DNA of 64,000 nt. It comes from Scilla litardierei (Eukaryota; Streptophyta; Magnoliopsida; Asparagales; Asparagaceae). The position numbers were made by a program, and so were the translations under genes. The notes under the pieces were generated by a model. It was not told the DNA's origin, did no database searches, and was given only the letters and a program-made list of their open reading frames with translations. Numbering within the stretch: the stretch's first letter is position 1; each line of letters begins with the position of its first letter. This document shows positions 37,786 through 47,685 of this stretch, in pieces. Where the stretch lies: NCBI GenBank assembly GCA_030789695.1, contig JAULAV010008641.1, forward strand, positions 102,562 through 166,561. The letters are read 5' to 3'.

Positions 37786-40350
37786 TGTAACGTCCTGCTT
37801 CCCAGGATACCCGGGAAGTACGAATTCATCCCAAATATTCCTACAGTAGTGAGTGTTAAAAAGAAATGGAAGAAAGTCTACAAGAAGAATAATGCAGGTC
37901 ACTGCGCACATGCTGGGAAGTACAATTAATGCTACAACACAGAAAATAAGAGACAATCATATACAAATCCAACATTCTTTATTATTAAAACAAAGGTACC
38001 TCTTTATTTACATCATCTCATCCTCAAATACAAAAGTGAAAACCAGAAGAAATCCCAGAAAAATCCCCAAAAGACATAAAGGTCCACACCAGTACAACTC
38101 ACTCCCTAAACTAGCCTGATAACAAACTGAAGAGGCTGCCCTCTGAGGATTCCATCTCTACCACGAACTGAAAGCTAACTCCTGAGTCAGGCCTGATCTG
38201 GTTGTACTGCTCTGAAACGTGGAAAAAGTAAATTGGAAATGTCAACATGTGACCTATTAGGAAATCCTAACATCGCTAGGTATGGTCTAGTTTTAGAACT
38301 GTTCTTCCTAACTAGCGTCTGGTCATTTTACTGTAAACAAGTCTATTGTTTACGCATAGGGAACAAGTACTGTAAATAAGGTCTACTGAATTAACATGCA
38401 GGGAAAGTAAACAATATCACTTGCAGATATTGAAAAGTAAGAGCTACAGAATTAAATAAGCGTGAAGTAAATGTAGACAATCAAAGATATGCACATGATG
38501 CATATGAATGGTTATGAATATAAATGCAATACCTAAGGGATTCCATCTATGCCAGCGTGCCTACAATGTGACTTATGGATTCTAGAGGTGGCTCCCATGA
38601 ATTCAGGAGGTGGCCCCTGACATTTCTGTGGCACGCTGGTCTATGTAGCACGTACGTCCATGTCATCTATCATACCACATATAGATTCAAGAGGTGGCCC
38701 AATGGATTCATGAGGTGGCGTCCGACATTTCCGTGGCACGCTGGTCTATGGGGCACTTTGGTCCTTGTGGTGTTAATTTGTGTTAAGCTACCATTCTTTT
38801 CATGACAAATTTCACATACACTATAACATCTTATGTTTCCAATTAACATATAACTCCATCATTCTTAATATGAAACACATCATGTTATGGAAGCATCTTG
38901 TCATAAAGTATGCTAATATGAGAATAAGGAGCATAACATGGCATTTGTGTGACATTGTACTTGGATAACAACATTACATCCATAAGCATGAATATCACCA
39001 TTCTTAGCACCATAATTTTCACAAACTTTAGCATTATATTTATGTAACAACTATAGAATTCTGTTTGGAATCTAAACTCTGATATATCAGGCTAAAACAG
39101 CTATCTAATGTCATAATCTGGTTTAGTACTGAACACAAAAGTTGTAGATGCTTACGTTCTGTTTCAAATTATCTAAGATTTATGAAATTTTTCTCAAAAT
39201 GTAGCAGAATCTGTCTAAAACTGACACCATGGTAAAGTCGTCTGTTTACACATTCCTGTAGTCAAAACTAGGTTCTGCTTCCTTCATGACCTTTTCAAAA
39301 CATTTTGAATCATCCCATTTGGTGGTCTACATTAGTAGATATGAATTTTTGAATCTACAGGACAAAGCTCAAATTTTTACAGCATATCATTAACATAGCT
39401 ATTATAGCATATTGACAGACTAACATGAAGCTACTAGTCATACTACCATTGCCATCCTAATAATTTGACATGATAATGATTTTAAAGCTAAGAAAGGAAG
39501 CATAATGGCAACGTGGTCTACACTAATATGTGAGTTACATGGTATATTTTGGTAAACTATGCATACTTCCACTAAATAAAACATTACATCATAAGCATGC
39601 ATACTAAACTTAACATAACATGGCCCTTTATTAGCATGGGGCTTAAACTACAATTCTACATCAAATTCCAACTTAAATTAACTAGGTGATGAAACTCTAT
39701 AACCACAATCCTAAAACTACATCCTAACTAGGACATTAGAACTCCTACCTCAAATATCTCCTTCTTAATTTCTTTGGCCCTTCTTCTCCTTGAAGACCCC
39801 ATCAATCCTCAAGCTTTCTTCTTCCATACCTTAAGTTGCAATGGTGGATGTCAATAGGGGGATTGAATTAATGAGATGGTGGTGGAGTGGGAGGTGCAAA
39901 GGGAGGAGAGAGGGGAGAGAAGAGGGGACGAGAACTTGAATTTTTTCTTCTTCTTTTCCTTTTTATTTTTCCCAATTTCTTCTTTTTTATTCATCCCCTC
40001 ATCCTAGTCATCCCTTAATTCCGTCTTAGCTTGCCAAATGGAGAGAGTTAGGTGAAAATCAAAGAGGTGATGACACCTCTTAGTCTAGGTGTCTCCATTA
40101 GGAAAATTAGGGATTTCTATTTACTAATAAATAGAAATACTCCACTAAAATACCCTTACTCACCAAATACAAAGTATACCGTCTAAATACTCATCCATTT
40201 AATCCAAACGATGTTTAAAAAATATTTTAAAATAATTTGATAATTAGAAAATTATGAAAAATTTATAAAAATACCCAAAAAATTTCATACGTACAAATAT
40301 GTCTAGAGTTACGTACATTGTAACCGTATATACGAAAACAAGGTATTACA
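37786..40350 (-). repeat. E3 LTR copy C (5' terminal)
   Basis: 2565 bp, homologous to A and B with deletions (for example around 38955 and 39180). It ends GGTATTACA at 40350. The later Tekay-like element inserted at its very end: the tacac duplication consists of the last four LTR bases plus one satellite base. Confidence 0.85.
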
Positions 40351-40620
40351 CTGTAACGACTGCTTTTCATGTATCTGGATATAATATAATATAATATGTA
40401 TTTTGGTGGATTTTCTCCTCTTGTGTGGTTTTCGTCTCCGTAGATTTCATTTTCGATCGATTCGTCGTATTTTCTCGTTTCTTCCTTAGGATTATCGATT
40501 TCGAAGTATGTCACTTGTGACGGACTTCATAACGGTCGTGTCTAACTGTTAGATCAAGCCTAGGAGTCATAGGAATCGATCCCGGGGCCCCGCGCTCCGT
40601 ATCGGTACTTTCTGTGCTCA

Positions 40621-41089
40621 TTAGCCGGTGTAAGAAGGGCCACCGACCGACTAGATGACGATCCAGTCGGTCGGCAATCCTTCTTGGACCGACTAGTTAG
40701 CTTTCTAAATTTCTCAGGAGTTACTGTTTATCGTTAGTCGGTCTAAGAACGTTGGTTGACCGACTAGGTTGCAAACTAGTCGGTCAGCAATGCTTCTTGA
40801 ACCGACTAACTCATCATATTATTTTTGTATCAGTTACTGTTTACTCTTAGTCGGTCTAAGAACGTTCATCGACCGACTAGATGCTAAACTAGTCGGTCAG
40901 TACTTGTTCATGGACCGACTAACTCTAGAATCCTATTTTCGTTCAGGAGTTACTGTTTGCACTTAGTCGGTCTGCGTTGGTCGACCGACCGACTAGTTGC
41001 CAAACTAGTCGGTCAGTGGTTGCTCTTTGACCGACTAACCAGTGTTAAAACCCTAATTTCTGGGCAGCCGCCAGCTCAACCTATTTATA
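40621..41089 (+). promoter_or_regulatory. Four ACCGACTA modules and TATA box in Tekay-like LTR
   Basis: Four modules, each with alternating TAGTCGGT - ACCGACTAG - CTAGTCGGTC - ACCGACTA, start near 40622, 40735, 40847 and 40961. The central pair of each is a palindrome with a 4-7 nt loop. TATTTATA follows at 41082-41089. ACCGAC matches the RCCGAC core of the DRE/CRT element bound by DREB/CBF factors. The 3' LTR copy lies at 60102-60521. Near-identical modules occur in the copia LTR. The enhancer role is inferred. Confidence 0.68.
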
Positions 41090-41522
41090 CCCAACCCAAA
41101 CGACTTCTTCTTCTCCAACACGACCCAAAACCCTAAAAACTTCCCCCTTCAGCCCCCATCTTCCCCCAAGCTCCATTTCTCCATTCCAAGCCCTAAATCC
41201 ATCATCCAAACCATCCATTCACTCCATCCACCTCTCATCTTCCCCAAATCTCCATCAAAACCCATCAAAATCCCCAAATCCCCCAAAACCCTAGTTTCCC
41301 CAAACTTCTCCATTTGCTTCCAGATCTGATCCTAGGGTTCCCCGGAGTGTTTCTTCCGTCTCCTCTTGGTAAGAAATCGATCTACCGTTGTTTTCATAGC
41401 TTATTTATAATTTTATGAAAACCCTAATTTATTTCATGTGTTTGGTGTTTGTTTCCCCCATAACAGCGATTTCCCCGTAGATAGCATCCGTGTGACGAAG
41501 TGATCGTCAATCCCCGGTGCTA

Positions 41523-41660
41523 GGCAAGTGAAACTTGCCACTTAGGGTTTAGGCCATGTTTTAGGCCATTGCATGTTGTAGGCGTAAAAGAGGCTAGGCG
41601 ACGAAATGATACTCGCCTAGGCGCAAATTGGGGAACTAGCTTGACAACGAAGCTAGTTCC
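41523..41660 (+). ncRNA. Conserved hairpin series in Tekay-like LTR leader
   Basis: Three perfect stem-loops: GGCAAGT-GAA-ACTTGCC (41523-41539); CTAGGCGA with an 11-nt loop and TCGCCTAG (41594-41620); and an 11-bp stem GGAACTAGCTT / AAGCTAGTTCC around loop GACAACG (41632-41660). They lie about 440-580 bp downstream of the TATA box, so they should be in the transcript. E1 has the same order on its minus strand with compensatory stem changes. Repeated in the 3' LTR near 61004-61141. Confidence 0.62.
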
Positions 41661-42394
41661 AACACATATAGCATGTTGCACAACTCCCATGTCATGTTTA
41701 CTTTCAATTAACGGTACGCGAATATGTTCATGTCATTGCATTTCGCCTGTCACGTTTAATTCAATTAACTGTACGCAAATAAATTGTCATGATCTCGCAT
41801 TCCTTAGGTATTGCTGTGATTGCGTAGCTTCGCTACAATGTTGTGTTCCTGGCTCGTGTTCCAGAAGCGGGCCATGTGTTGGTTGATAGCCAATGCCCGA
41901 ATTGCGTGTTCCGGCTAGGTGTTCCCTACGCCATACTAGTGTTCCTGGCTCGTGACCAGAAGCGAGCATAATGAGTTGGAAACCCCAACGCTCGATGTAT
42001 TGAATTGTGAACTAAGAATGCGAGCTCAATGTGCGGGGCAACCTCAGGCTCGCTAGCTGAGCTCAATGTGCGGGGATCCCAGGCTCCATATCGTGTGAAT
42101 ATTGGGTAGTGTTTAGTGCCGATCGGTCTGAAATGCTATGCCATTCAGCGAATGGCGTAAACACCTACAAAATGTGAATGTATTGAATTGATAGTAGCTT
42201 GGCTACTCTTGTCTTGTCCCGATGATTGTTCTCTTGTACAAATTGTCTTGCCATGTTTTAATTGTGCACTCATGTTATAACTGCCATGTCATGCATACTA
42301 AACTGCTAGGTTGCTAGATGCCTCACTTTCAGTTTCCTTGCCCAAGTCTTTTTAGGCTTGCCTACATGTGCCCCTTTACTCTTTTGGGTGACAC

Positions 42395-42502
42395 ATGTTA
42401 GATCCTGAGCCCGGGTACCTCGTTGAGGATGAGGTGTTTGCTGACGCCGAGCCCGAGCTTGTGTTTGATGGGGAGTACGTGGACACTGGGGACCAGTCCT
42501 AG
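42395..42502 (+). CDS. Small acidic ORF in Tekay-like LTR (35 aa)
   Basis: ATG at 42395, stop TAG at 42500-42502, with an in-frame TGA two codons upstream of the ATG, so the ORF is closed at both ends. The peptide starts MLDPEPGYLVEDEVFADAEP and ends EYVDTGDQS. The E1 homologue is at 14977-15087 (minus). An identical-length copy lies in the 3' LTR at 61876-61983. It is unusually acidic and follows the hairpin series. It may be a translated leader ORF; function unknown. Confidence 0.4.
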   Translation: MLDPEPGYLVEDEVFADAEPELVFDGEYVDTGDQS

Positions 42503-42856
42503 TGTCTTCGTTGTGTTTTACTTTTATTAGACCGTTGTTTTGTTATCAGTGCGTAGCACCTATACTTTGTTGTTGTCGTTGCTTTTGTTGGCCTTGTTCT
42601 GGGCCTTGGACTCTTTTCTTTTAGCCTGGTGGCTTTTCTGGATGTTGAACTTATTTTTGATGTTTGACATTTTGTGAGATGTGGAATTTTATTTCAGTCT
42701 CTCCTTGTGTTATTATTGTTATTCTGTTGTGGTTACATGGACCTGTTTATGTATTTGTGGACGCTTATCGGGTTTGGGGCTTCACAGCTCCACTCTCGTG
42801 CGGACCTTTTCACGTCTCGCCTCCATTTTAGGGAAGCGGGTCGTGACAGGTTTTAG

Positions 42857-42874
42857 TGGTGGCCCATGCAGGTC
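42857..42874 (+). other. Primer-binding site (tRNA-Ile type)
   Basis: TGGTGGCCCATGCAGGTC, eight bases after the LTR. It is complementary to the 3' end of plant tRNA-Ile(AAU) with CCA over 18 nt, by recall of that tRNA. Tekay-lineage elements usually use the initiator tRNA-Met (TGGTATCAGAGC), which is absent here. Confidence 0.75.
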
Positions 42875-42997
42875 CTCCGACTTCTGTAACTGCGATTTTT
42901 GGAATAGCGATAATAATATTAGAATGTCTAATAAACTAAGTTCGACGTCCGAGTCATAAGCTATGAGTCTAATCTGATTCGTTTTCTGTGTCACTAG

Positions 42998-44170
42998 ATG
43001 GCAGGAAGACGTTTCACCCATGGTGGGGGTAGTGGCGCGGTCCCTCATGATGAGGAGCCTGAGCGGGAACCCACCAGCGGTGAGATGATGCGGATGATGC
43101 TCCAGATGATGCAAGTGCAGCAGGGCGTGCTTCTGCAAGTCCAGAATGCTCCACTTGCTCGAGCTGCCCGGGCTCTTCCGGATGTTCCTCGCTCTGAGCC
43201 AGGAGCGAAGCAATTTCGGGAGCTGGGTCCCGCATATTTTGATGGTTCTGAGGGTCCTCTGGCTGCCGATGAGTGGATTCGGAACGTCGAGGACAATCTG
43301 AAGATGGCCAAGATCACCCCGGCTGGATGGGTTGATTTGGCGAAGAGGCAGCTCAAGGATAACGCCAGGAATTGGTGGGATGCGGAAGAGAATTTGTTAG
43401 TGGAGCCGATAGCTTGGGCTACCTTCAAGGCCAGATTTGAGGGTGAGTTCTTCCCGAAGGCTGCCAAGGAGGAGATGCTGCAGCGTTTTATCGATCTGAA
43501 GCAGGGGAACTCGTCGGTGGACTTGTATCACCAAGAGTTCATGAGGCTGAGTCGGTTTGCACCAAAGATGGTGCAGGACGCTGAGGAGAGAGCTCAGAGG
43601 TTCCTGCAGGGGCTTGCTTCGGAGCTCCAGAGTTTTGTGACCTCCTCTGACCGGGAGTCTTATCAGAAGGTTCTGGTCGCTGCCAAGAGGCAGGAGCTGC
43701 TCGTGAACCAGCGGAGGGGATCTGTTGTTGGTGCTGGGAAGAGGCCTGTGGAGCAGGCGAGAGCTGTGGTTAGACCTGGATTCAGGCCTAATCAGTCCGC
43801 TCAGTTTAAGAGGCCAGGAGGGTCTATTCCGAAGTTCTGCCATTTTTGCGGCAAGCCTGGCCACGTCAAGGATCAGTGTCGGAAGTTTCTGGGCCAGTGT
43901 CTGGTTTGCGGTGATGCTTCTCATGTCGCGAAGGATTGTCGGCATGCGGACCCACTGCGGAGGGCTCCTGTTGCAGCTCAGCCGTTGCAGCAGCGAGCGT
44001 CTGTTCCTGCTGATCGTGGAGCAGCTCTTGTTCCACAGGGACAGGCTTTTCGGCAGGCTGTTCCGCCGAGGAGGCAGGCTTTTCTGATGACCGCTGCGGA
44101 GAGCGCGGCTGTGGATGAGGTTATCGCAGGTAATCCTCACTCAAGCTGTTACTTTCCTAGCTGGTTTTGA
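42998..44170 (+). CDS. gag: gag polyprotein, Tekay-like
   Basis: 390 codons from the ATG at 42998. It forms the nucleocapsid/capsid of the particle. A retrotransposon gag domain spans roughly residues 75-190, with WIRNVEDNLK, then FEGEFFPKAAKEEMLQRF, then DLYHQEFMRLSRFAP. A basic, Arg/Pro/Gln-rich linker leads to two CCHC zinc knuckles, CHFCGKPGHVKDQC (from residue 281) and CLVCGDASHVAKDC (from residue 301). The end (after residue ~377) departs from what is usual, because the frame runs into non-coding DNA after a GT at 44130 (GCAG|GTAATC). Protease resumes about 120 bp later in another frame, so gag and pol may be joined by splicing, but no clean AG acceptor is visible. Confidence 0.88.
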   Translation: MAGRRFTHGGGSGAVPHDEEPEREPTSGEMMRMMLQMMQVQQGVLLQVQNAPLARAARALPDVPRSEPGAKQFRELGPAYFDGSEGPLAADEWIRNVEDNLKMAKITPAGWVDLAKRQLKDNARNWWDAEENLLVEPIAWATFKARFEGEFFPKAAKEEMLQRFIDLKQGNSSVDLYHQEFMRLSRFAPKMVQDAEERAQRFLQGLASELQSFVTSSDRESYQKVLVAAKRQELLVNQRRGSVVGAGKRPVEQARAVVRPGFRPNQSAQFKRPGGSIPKFCHFCGKPGHVKDQCRKFLGQCLVCGDASHVAKDCRHADPLRRAPVAAQPLQQRASVPADRGAALVPQGQAFRQAVPPRRQAFLMTAAESAAVDEVIAGNPHSSCYFPSWF

Positions 44171-44255
44171 TTGTTAGATTATGTTGTTTGCTTGGACATG
44201 GTTGTTTGCTAGATTAGGGTTTGATTGTTAATTGCTTGATTATGTGTGATTTTGG
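44130..44255 (+). other. Gag-protease junction, possible degraded intron
   Basis: Between the last recognisable gag residues and the protease lies about 125 bp of T-rich, non-coding sequence that begins GTAATC. The protease frame becomes plausible at about 44255. The bases at the expected acceptor are TTTGCAC, not AG. It could be an intron with a lost acceptor, an alternative acceptor, or a small insertion. Confidence 0.35.
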
Positions 44256-46663
44256 TTTGCACATTTCCTGCACGAGTCCTCTTCGACTCTGGTGCATCGA
44301 TGTGCATTATTTCTCGGAGCTTCGTGGAGAGGCATTCCTTGTCGACGTCCCCTCTTCCCAAGAGTTGGAACATCGTTACAGGGAATGGCGTGGTCTCGGT
44401 GCGTCATGGTTGCAATTCTTGCCCGTTGGTGGTCTGTGGACGTGAGCTTTGTGCGGATTTCATTGTCCACGACATCATCAACTATGATGCAGTTCTTGGG
44501 ATGGATTGGCTTGCGAGCTTCTATGCTACGATCGACTGTAGGAGGAAGAAGGTGGTGTTCGAGATTCCCGGACATCCAGTATTTGAGTTCAGTCGTGGTA
44601 GCAGTTCGCTTGGTCCTGTCAGATTTCGGGCCAGGCCGGTGGAGGCTGTGGCCATGCAGATGGAGCTGAAGTGGCCAGCTGTGGTGCGAGATTTTGGCGA
44701 CGTCTTCCCCGAGGAGATGTTGGGTTTGCCGCCTGATCGAGCTTTGGAATTTTCTATCGATCTTGTTCCAGGCGCGCAGCCGATTTCGAAGGCGCCGTAT
44801 CGTATGGCACCTGCAGAGTTGGAAGAGTTGCGGAAGCAGTTGGATGAGCTTTTGCAGAAGGGTTATATTAATCCTAGTGTGTCTCCGTGGGGAGCACCGG
44901 TGTTGCTGGTTAAGAAGAAGGATGGTTCGCGTCGCATGTGCGTGGACTATCGGGAGTTGAATGCGGTGACCATTAAGAATAAATACCCGTTACCTCGCAT
45001 CGATGATATTTTTGATCAGCTTGGAGGTTCGAGGGTGTTTTCTAAGTTGGATTTGAGGAGTGGTTACCATCAGTTGAAGGTGAAGAAGGATGATGTTCCG
45101 AAGACAGCGTTCCGGACGAAGTATGGACACTATGAGTTCGTGGTTATGCCCTTCGGCGTAACTAACGCGCCCGCAGTTTTCATGAATCTGATGAACCTGA
45201 TTTTCTACGACTTTTTGGATAAGTTTGTCGTTATCTTTATTGACGACATTTTGATCTATTCGAAGTCGGAGGAAGAGCATGCCTCGCACTTAAGGACGGT
45301 GTTGGAGATTTTGAGGAAGCATCGTTTGTATGCTAAGTTTTCGAAGTGCGAGTTTTGGCTGGATAGAGTTGCTTTTCTCGGGCATGTGGTGACTGGAGAT
45401 GGTATTTCAGTGGATCCCGAGAAGATTCGGGCCATCAGGGAGTGGCCTGTTCCGTCGTCAGCGTCTGAGATTCGGAGTTTTCTTGGACTTGTTGGTTACT
45501 ATCGACGATTCATTAAGGACTTTTCTCGTATTGCTGAGCCGATGACCAGGTTGACGCGGAAGGATGTTGCTTTTGCTTGGTCGGGTGATTGTGAGAGTGC
45601 TTTTGGTATTCTGAAGGAAAGTTTGACGACTGCCCCTATTCTGGTTGTGCCTGATCGCAGCGGTGGATTTGAGATCTTTTGCGATGCCTCTGGCAAGGGT
45701 CTCGGTTGTGTGTTGCATCAGCATGGGCATGTTGTGGCGTATGCGTCTCGTCAGCTTAAGGTTCATGAGAAGAATTACCCGACGCATGACTTGGAGTTGG
45801 CTGCCGTTGTGTTTGCTCTTAAGATTTGGAGGCACTTCTTGCTGAGTGAGAAAGTGAAGATTTTCACCGATCACAAAAGCTTGAAGTACATTTTCACTCA
45901 GAAGGAGCTCAACATGCGACAGCGTCGATGGTTGGAGCTTATGGCGGATTATGATATTGACTTGCAGTTTCACCCTGGCAAGGTGAATGTGGTCCCGGAT
46001 GCTTTGAGTAGGCTTCCAGCGGTGATGATTTTGACCTCGCAGTGGAGATTGCAGCAGGATTTTTGCGAGTCTGGTGTGGAGATTGTTCTTCCTGGAGAGG
46101 CTTCGTCGTTGATGTACATGCAGGTACAGTCGACGATCGTGGATCGGATTAAGGCTGGCCAGGCTGAGGATCCGAAGCTGGTGAGGATTCGGGAGTTGGT
46201 GGAAGCCGGTCTGCGGACTGACTTTTTGATTCATGAGGATGGCTCGCTGAGGTTTGGAGCCAGGTTGTGTGTGCCTGCTGGGGATATCAGAGAGGATCTG
46301 ATGGTGGAGGCACACAGTTCGCCGTATTCCGTGCATCCTGGTGGCACCAAGATGTACCAGGATCTTCGTCTGAATTATTGGTGGCATGGTATGAAGAGGA
46401 GCGTGGCTCGGAGTGTAGCCAAGTGCTTGGTTTGCCAGCAAGTGAAGGCGGAGCATCAGCGTACGGCCGGGTTGCTACAACCGCTTCCGATTCCGGAGTG
46501 GAAATGGCAACACATCACTATGGATTTCGTGACTGGACTACCTCGGAGTCCGAAGCAGAATGACGCGATTTGGGTAATCGTGGATCGATTGACCAAGTCT
46601 GCGCACTTTATTCCGTTCCGAGTGGGACAGTCCACTGAGGCGCTAGCGAGGAGATATATGGAG
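44246..46663 (+). pseudogene. pol: pol part 1: protease, reverse transcriptase, RNase H, start of integrase
   Basis: The frame is open from 44246; the likely protein sequence starts near 44255. Domains in order: aspartic protease with [12 protein letters not shown] (active Asp at residue 14) and [10 protein letters not shown]; reverse transcriptase with [37 protein letters not shown] and the catalytic FIDD (Asp 333-334); RNase H with [24 protein letters not shown] and FTDHKSLKY; then the integrase zinc-binding HHCC region (last pair CLVC) and the first catalytic Asp in [10 protein letters not shown]. The exon ends at ATATGGAG, followed by GTAAAATTC. It is intact as far as seen, but the integrase continuation has two stops, so it is annotated as part of a broken pol. 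Confidence 0.9.
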
Positions 46664-46736
46664 GTAAAATTCTTTTACTCTCCGTTTTTATTTCCTTTTT
46701 CCTAGTTTGGATAGTGATGTAACGTGAATCGTGCAG
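46664..46736 (+). other. 73-bp probable intron in the integrase core
   Basis: It starts GTAAAATTC, has a long T/C-rich stretch, and ends GTGAATCGTGCAG. Removing it joins two integrase parts in frame at exactly the point where the family is continuous, between the first and second catalytic Asp. Reading through gives a stop at 46703. An intron here is not a standard Tekay feature as far as I know. Confidence 0.65.
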
Positions 46737-47639
46737 GAGGTTGTGTGACTTCATGGAGTCCCCGTGAGTATCGTGTCTGACAGAGACACGAGGTTCACAT
46801 CTCAGTTCTGGCAGAGTTTGCAGAAGAGCTTGGGTACGCGTCTGAGTTTCAGCACGGCGTACCATCCGCAGACGGATGGCCAGTCCGAGAGGACGATCCA
46901 GATTTTGGAAGACATGCTGAGGGCGTGCATGTTGGATTTCAAGGGTTCGTGGGAGGACCATCTACATCTGGTAGAGTTTTCCTACAACAACAGCTTCCAG
47001 GCGAGTATTGGCATGGCGCCTTTTGCCGCTCTTTATGGGAGGAAATGTCGATCGCCATTGAGTTGGGATGACGTTGGTGATCGGGAGTTGTTGGGGCCTG
47101 AGATGATCGTGGAGGCCGTGGATGTCGTCAGGAATATTCGGGAGAGGTTGAGAATTGCTTAGGACCGTTTTAAGCATTGGGCGGATGCTAAACGTCGTCC
47201 TTTGGAGTTTCAGCCGGGCGACCATGTGTTCTTGAAGATTTCCCCGAATCGTGGTGTGATTCGTTTTGGGAAGCGTGGGAAGTTGAGCCCGCGATACATT
47301 GGACCGTTTGACGTTTTGGAGAGGGTTGGCGAGGTAGCTTATCGCTTGGCCTTGCCGCCATCTTTGGAAGGAGTTCACAATGTTTTCCATGTGTCGCAGC
47401 TTCGTCGATACATTAGCGATCCGTCTCATGCGGTGGATTTTTCGGAGATTACTGTTCGCCCCGATATGACGTATGACCAGCATCCCGTGCAGATTCTGGA
47501 CAGGCGTCAGAAATCGCTTCGAAACAAGATTGTCAATCTTGTAAGGGTGATGTGGCGACACGGCTCACCTGGAGAATCTACTTGGGAGAATGAGGATGAG
47601 ATGCGAGAGCGTTTCCCACTTTTGTTTCCGGACTCGTGA
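46737..47639 (+). pseudogene. pol: pol part 2: integrase core and chromodomain, with two stops
   Basis: A single frame (0) from 46737 to the stop at 47637. It carries the second catalytic Asp in IVSDRDTRF and the Glu in [14 protein letters not shown], completing the DDE triad. GPX-type integrase C-terminal motifs follow (PGDHVFLKISP, NVFHVSQLRRY). It ends in a chromodomain-like segment (PVQILDRRQKSLRNKIV, then WENEDEMRERFP), which is thought to direct integration to marked chromatin. TGA at 46746 and TAG at 47160 interrupt it; both fit C-to-T changes of Arg (CGA) and Gln (CAG) codons. Confidence 0.88.
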
Positions 47640-47672
47640 GTTTTTGGAAATTCCGAGGACGGAATTTTTCTT

Positions 47673-47685
47673 AAGTTGGGGAGGA
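47673..47685 (+). other. Polypurine tract of Tekay-like element
   Basis: AAGTTGGGGAGGA directly precedes the TGTAACGACT start of the 3' LTR. Confidence 0.8.

Larger units (their letters stand above)
30487..40350 (-). mobile_element. E3 tandem LTR array (LTR-internal-LTR-internal-LTR), non-coding
   Basis: Three LTR copies, each with TGTAAC/GTTACA-type ends, are separated by two ~1-kb internal segments. On the minus strand the order is LTR C, primer-binding site, internal, polypurine tract, LTR B, primer-binding site, internal, polypurine tract, LTR A. No gag or pol is present. The satellite flanks are in phase: ccatt at 30482-30486 on the left and ctata on the right (once the later insertion is removed). 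They look like a decayed 5-bp target duplication. Unequal exchange between LTRs of a non-autonomous element would produce this structure. Confidence 0.82.
40352..42848 (+). repeat. Tekay-like 5' LTR
   Basis: 2497 bp from TGTAACGACT to GGGTCGTGACA. In order it contains an ACCGACTA module cluster (40621-41040), a TATA box (41082), a hairpin series (41523-41660) and a small acidic ORF (42395-42502). A possible leader intron lies near 41368-41465 (GTAAGAAA ... ATAACAG), judged only from splice-like ends. Confidence 0.93.

Noticed and set aside
30487..40350. Three-copy tandem duplication of a host locus
   Set aside because: The repeat edges are LTR ends with primer-binding and polypurine sites next to them, so the retroelement explanation is sufficient.
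40621..41040. Regularly spaced palindromes resembling a CRISPR-like or integron-like array
   Set aside because: They lie inside a plant LTR upstream of a TATA box, spacing varies, and the spacers are themselves homologous. No associated genes exist.
41569..41886. 105-codon ORF in the Tekay-like LTR (also at 61050-61367)
   Set aside because: It covers the hairpin series and has no homologous frame in E1, unlike the small acidic ORF.
45458..46456. 332-codon ORF on the minus strand within pol
   Set aside because: It is the antisense shadow of RNase H/integrase coding sequence with no recognisable motif.
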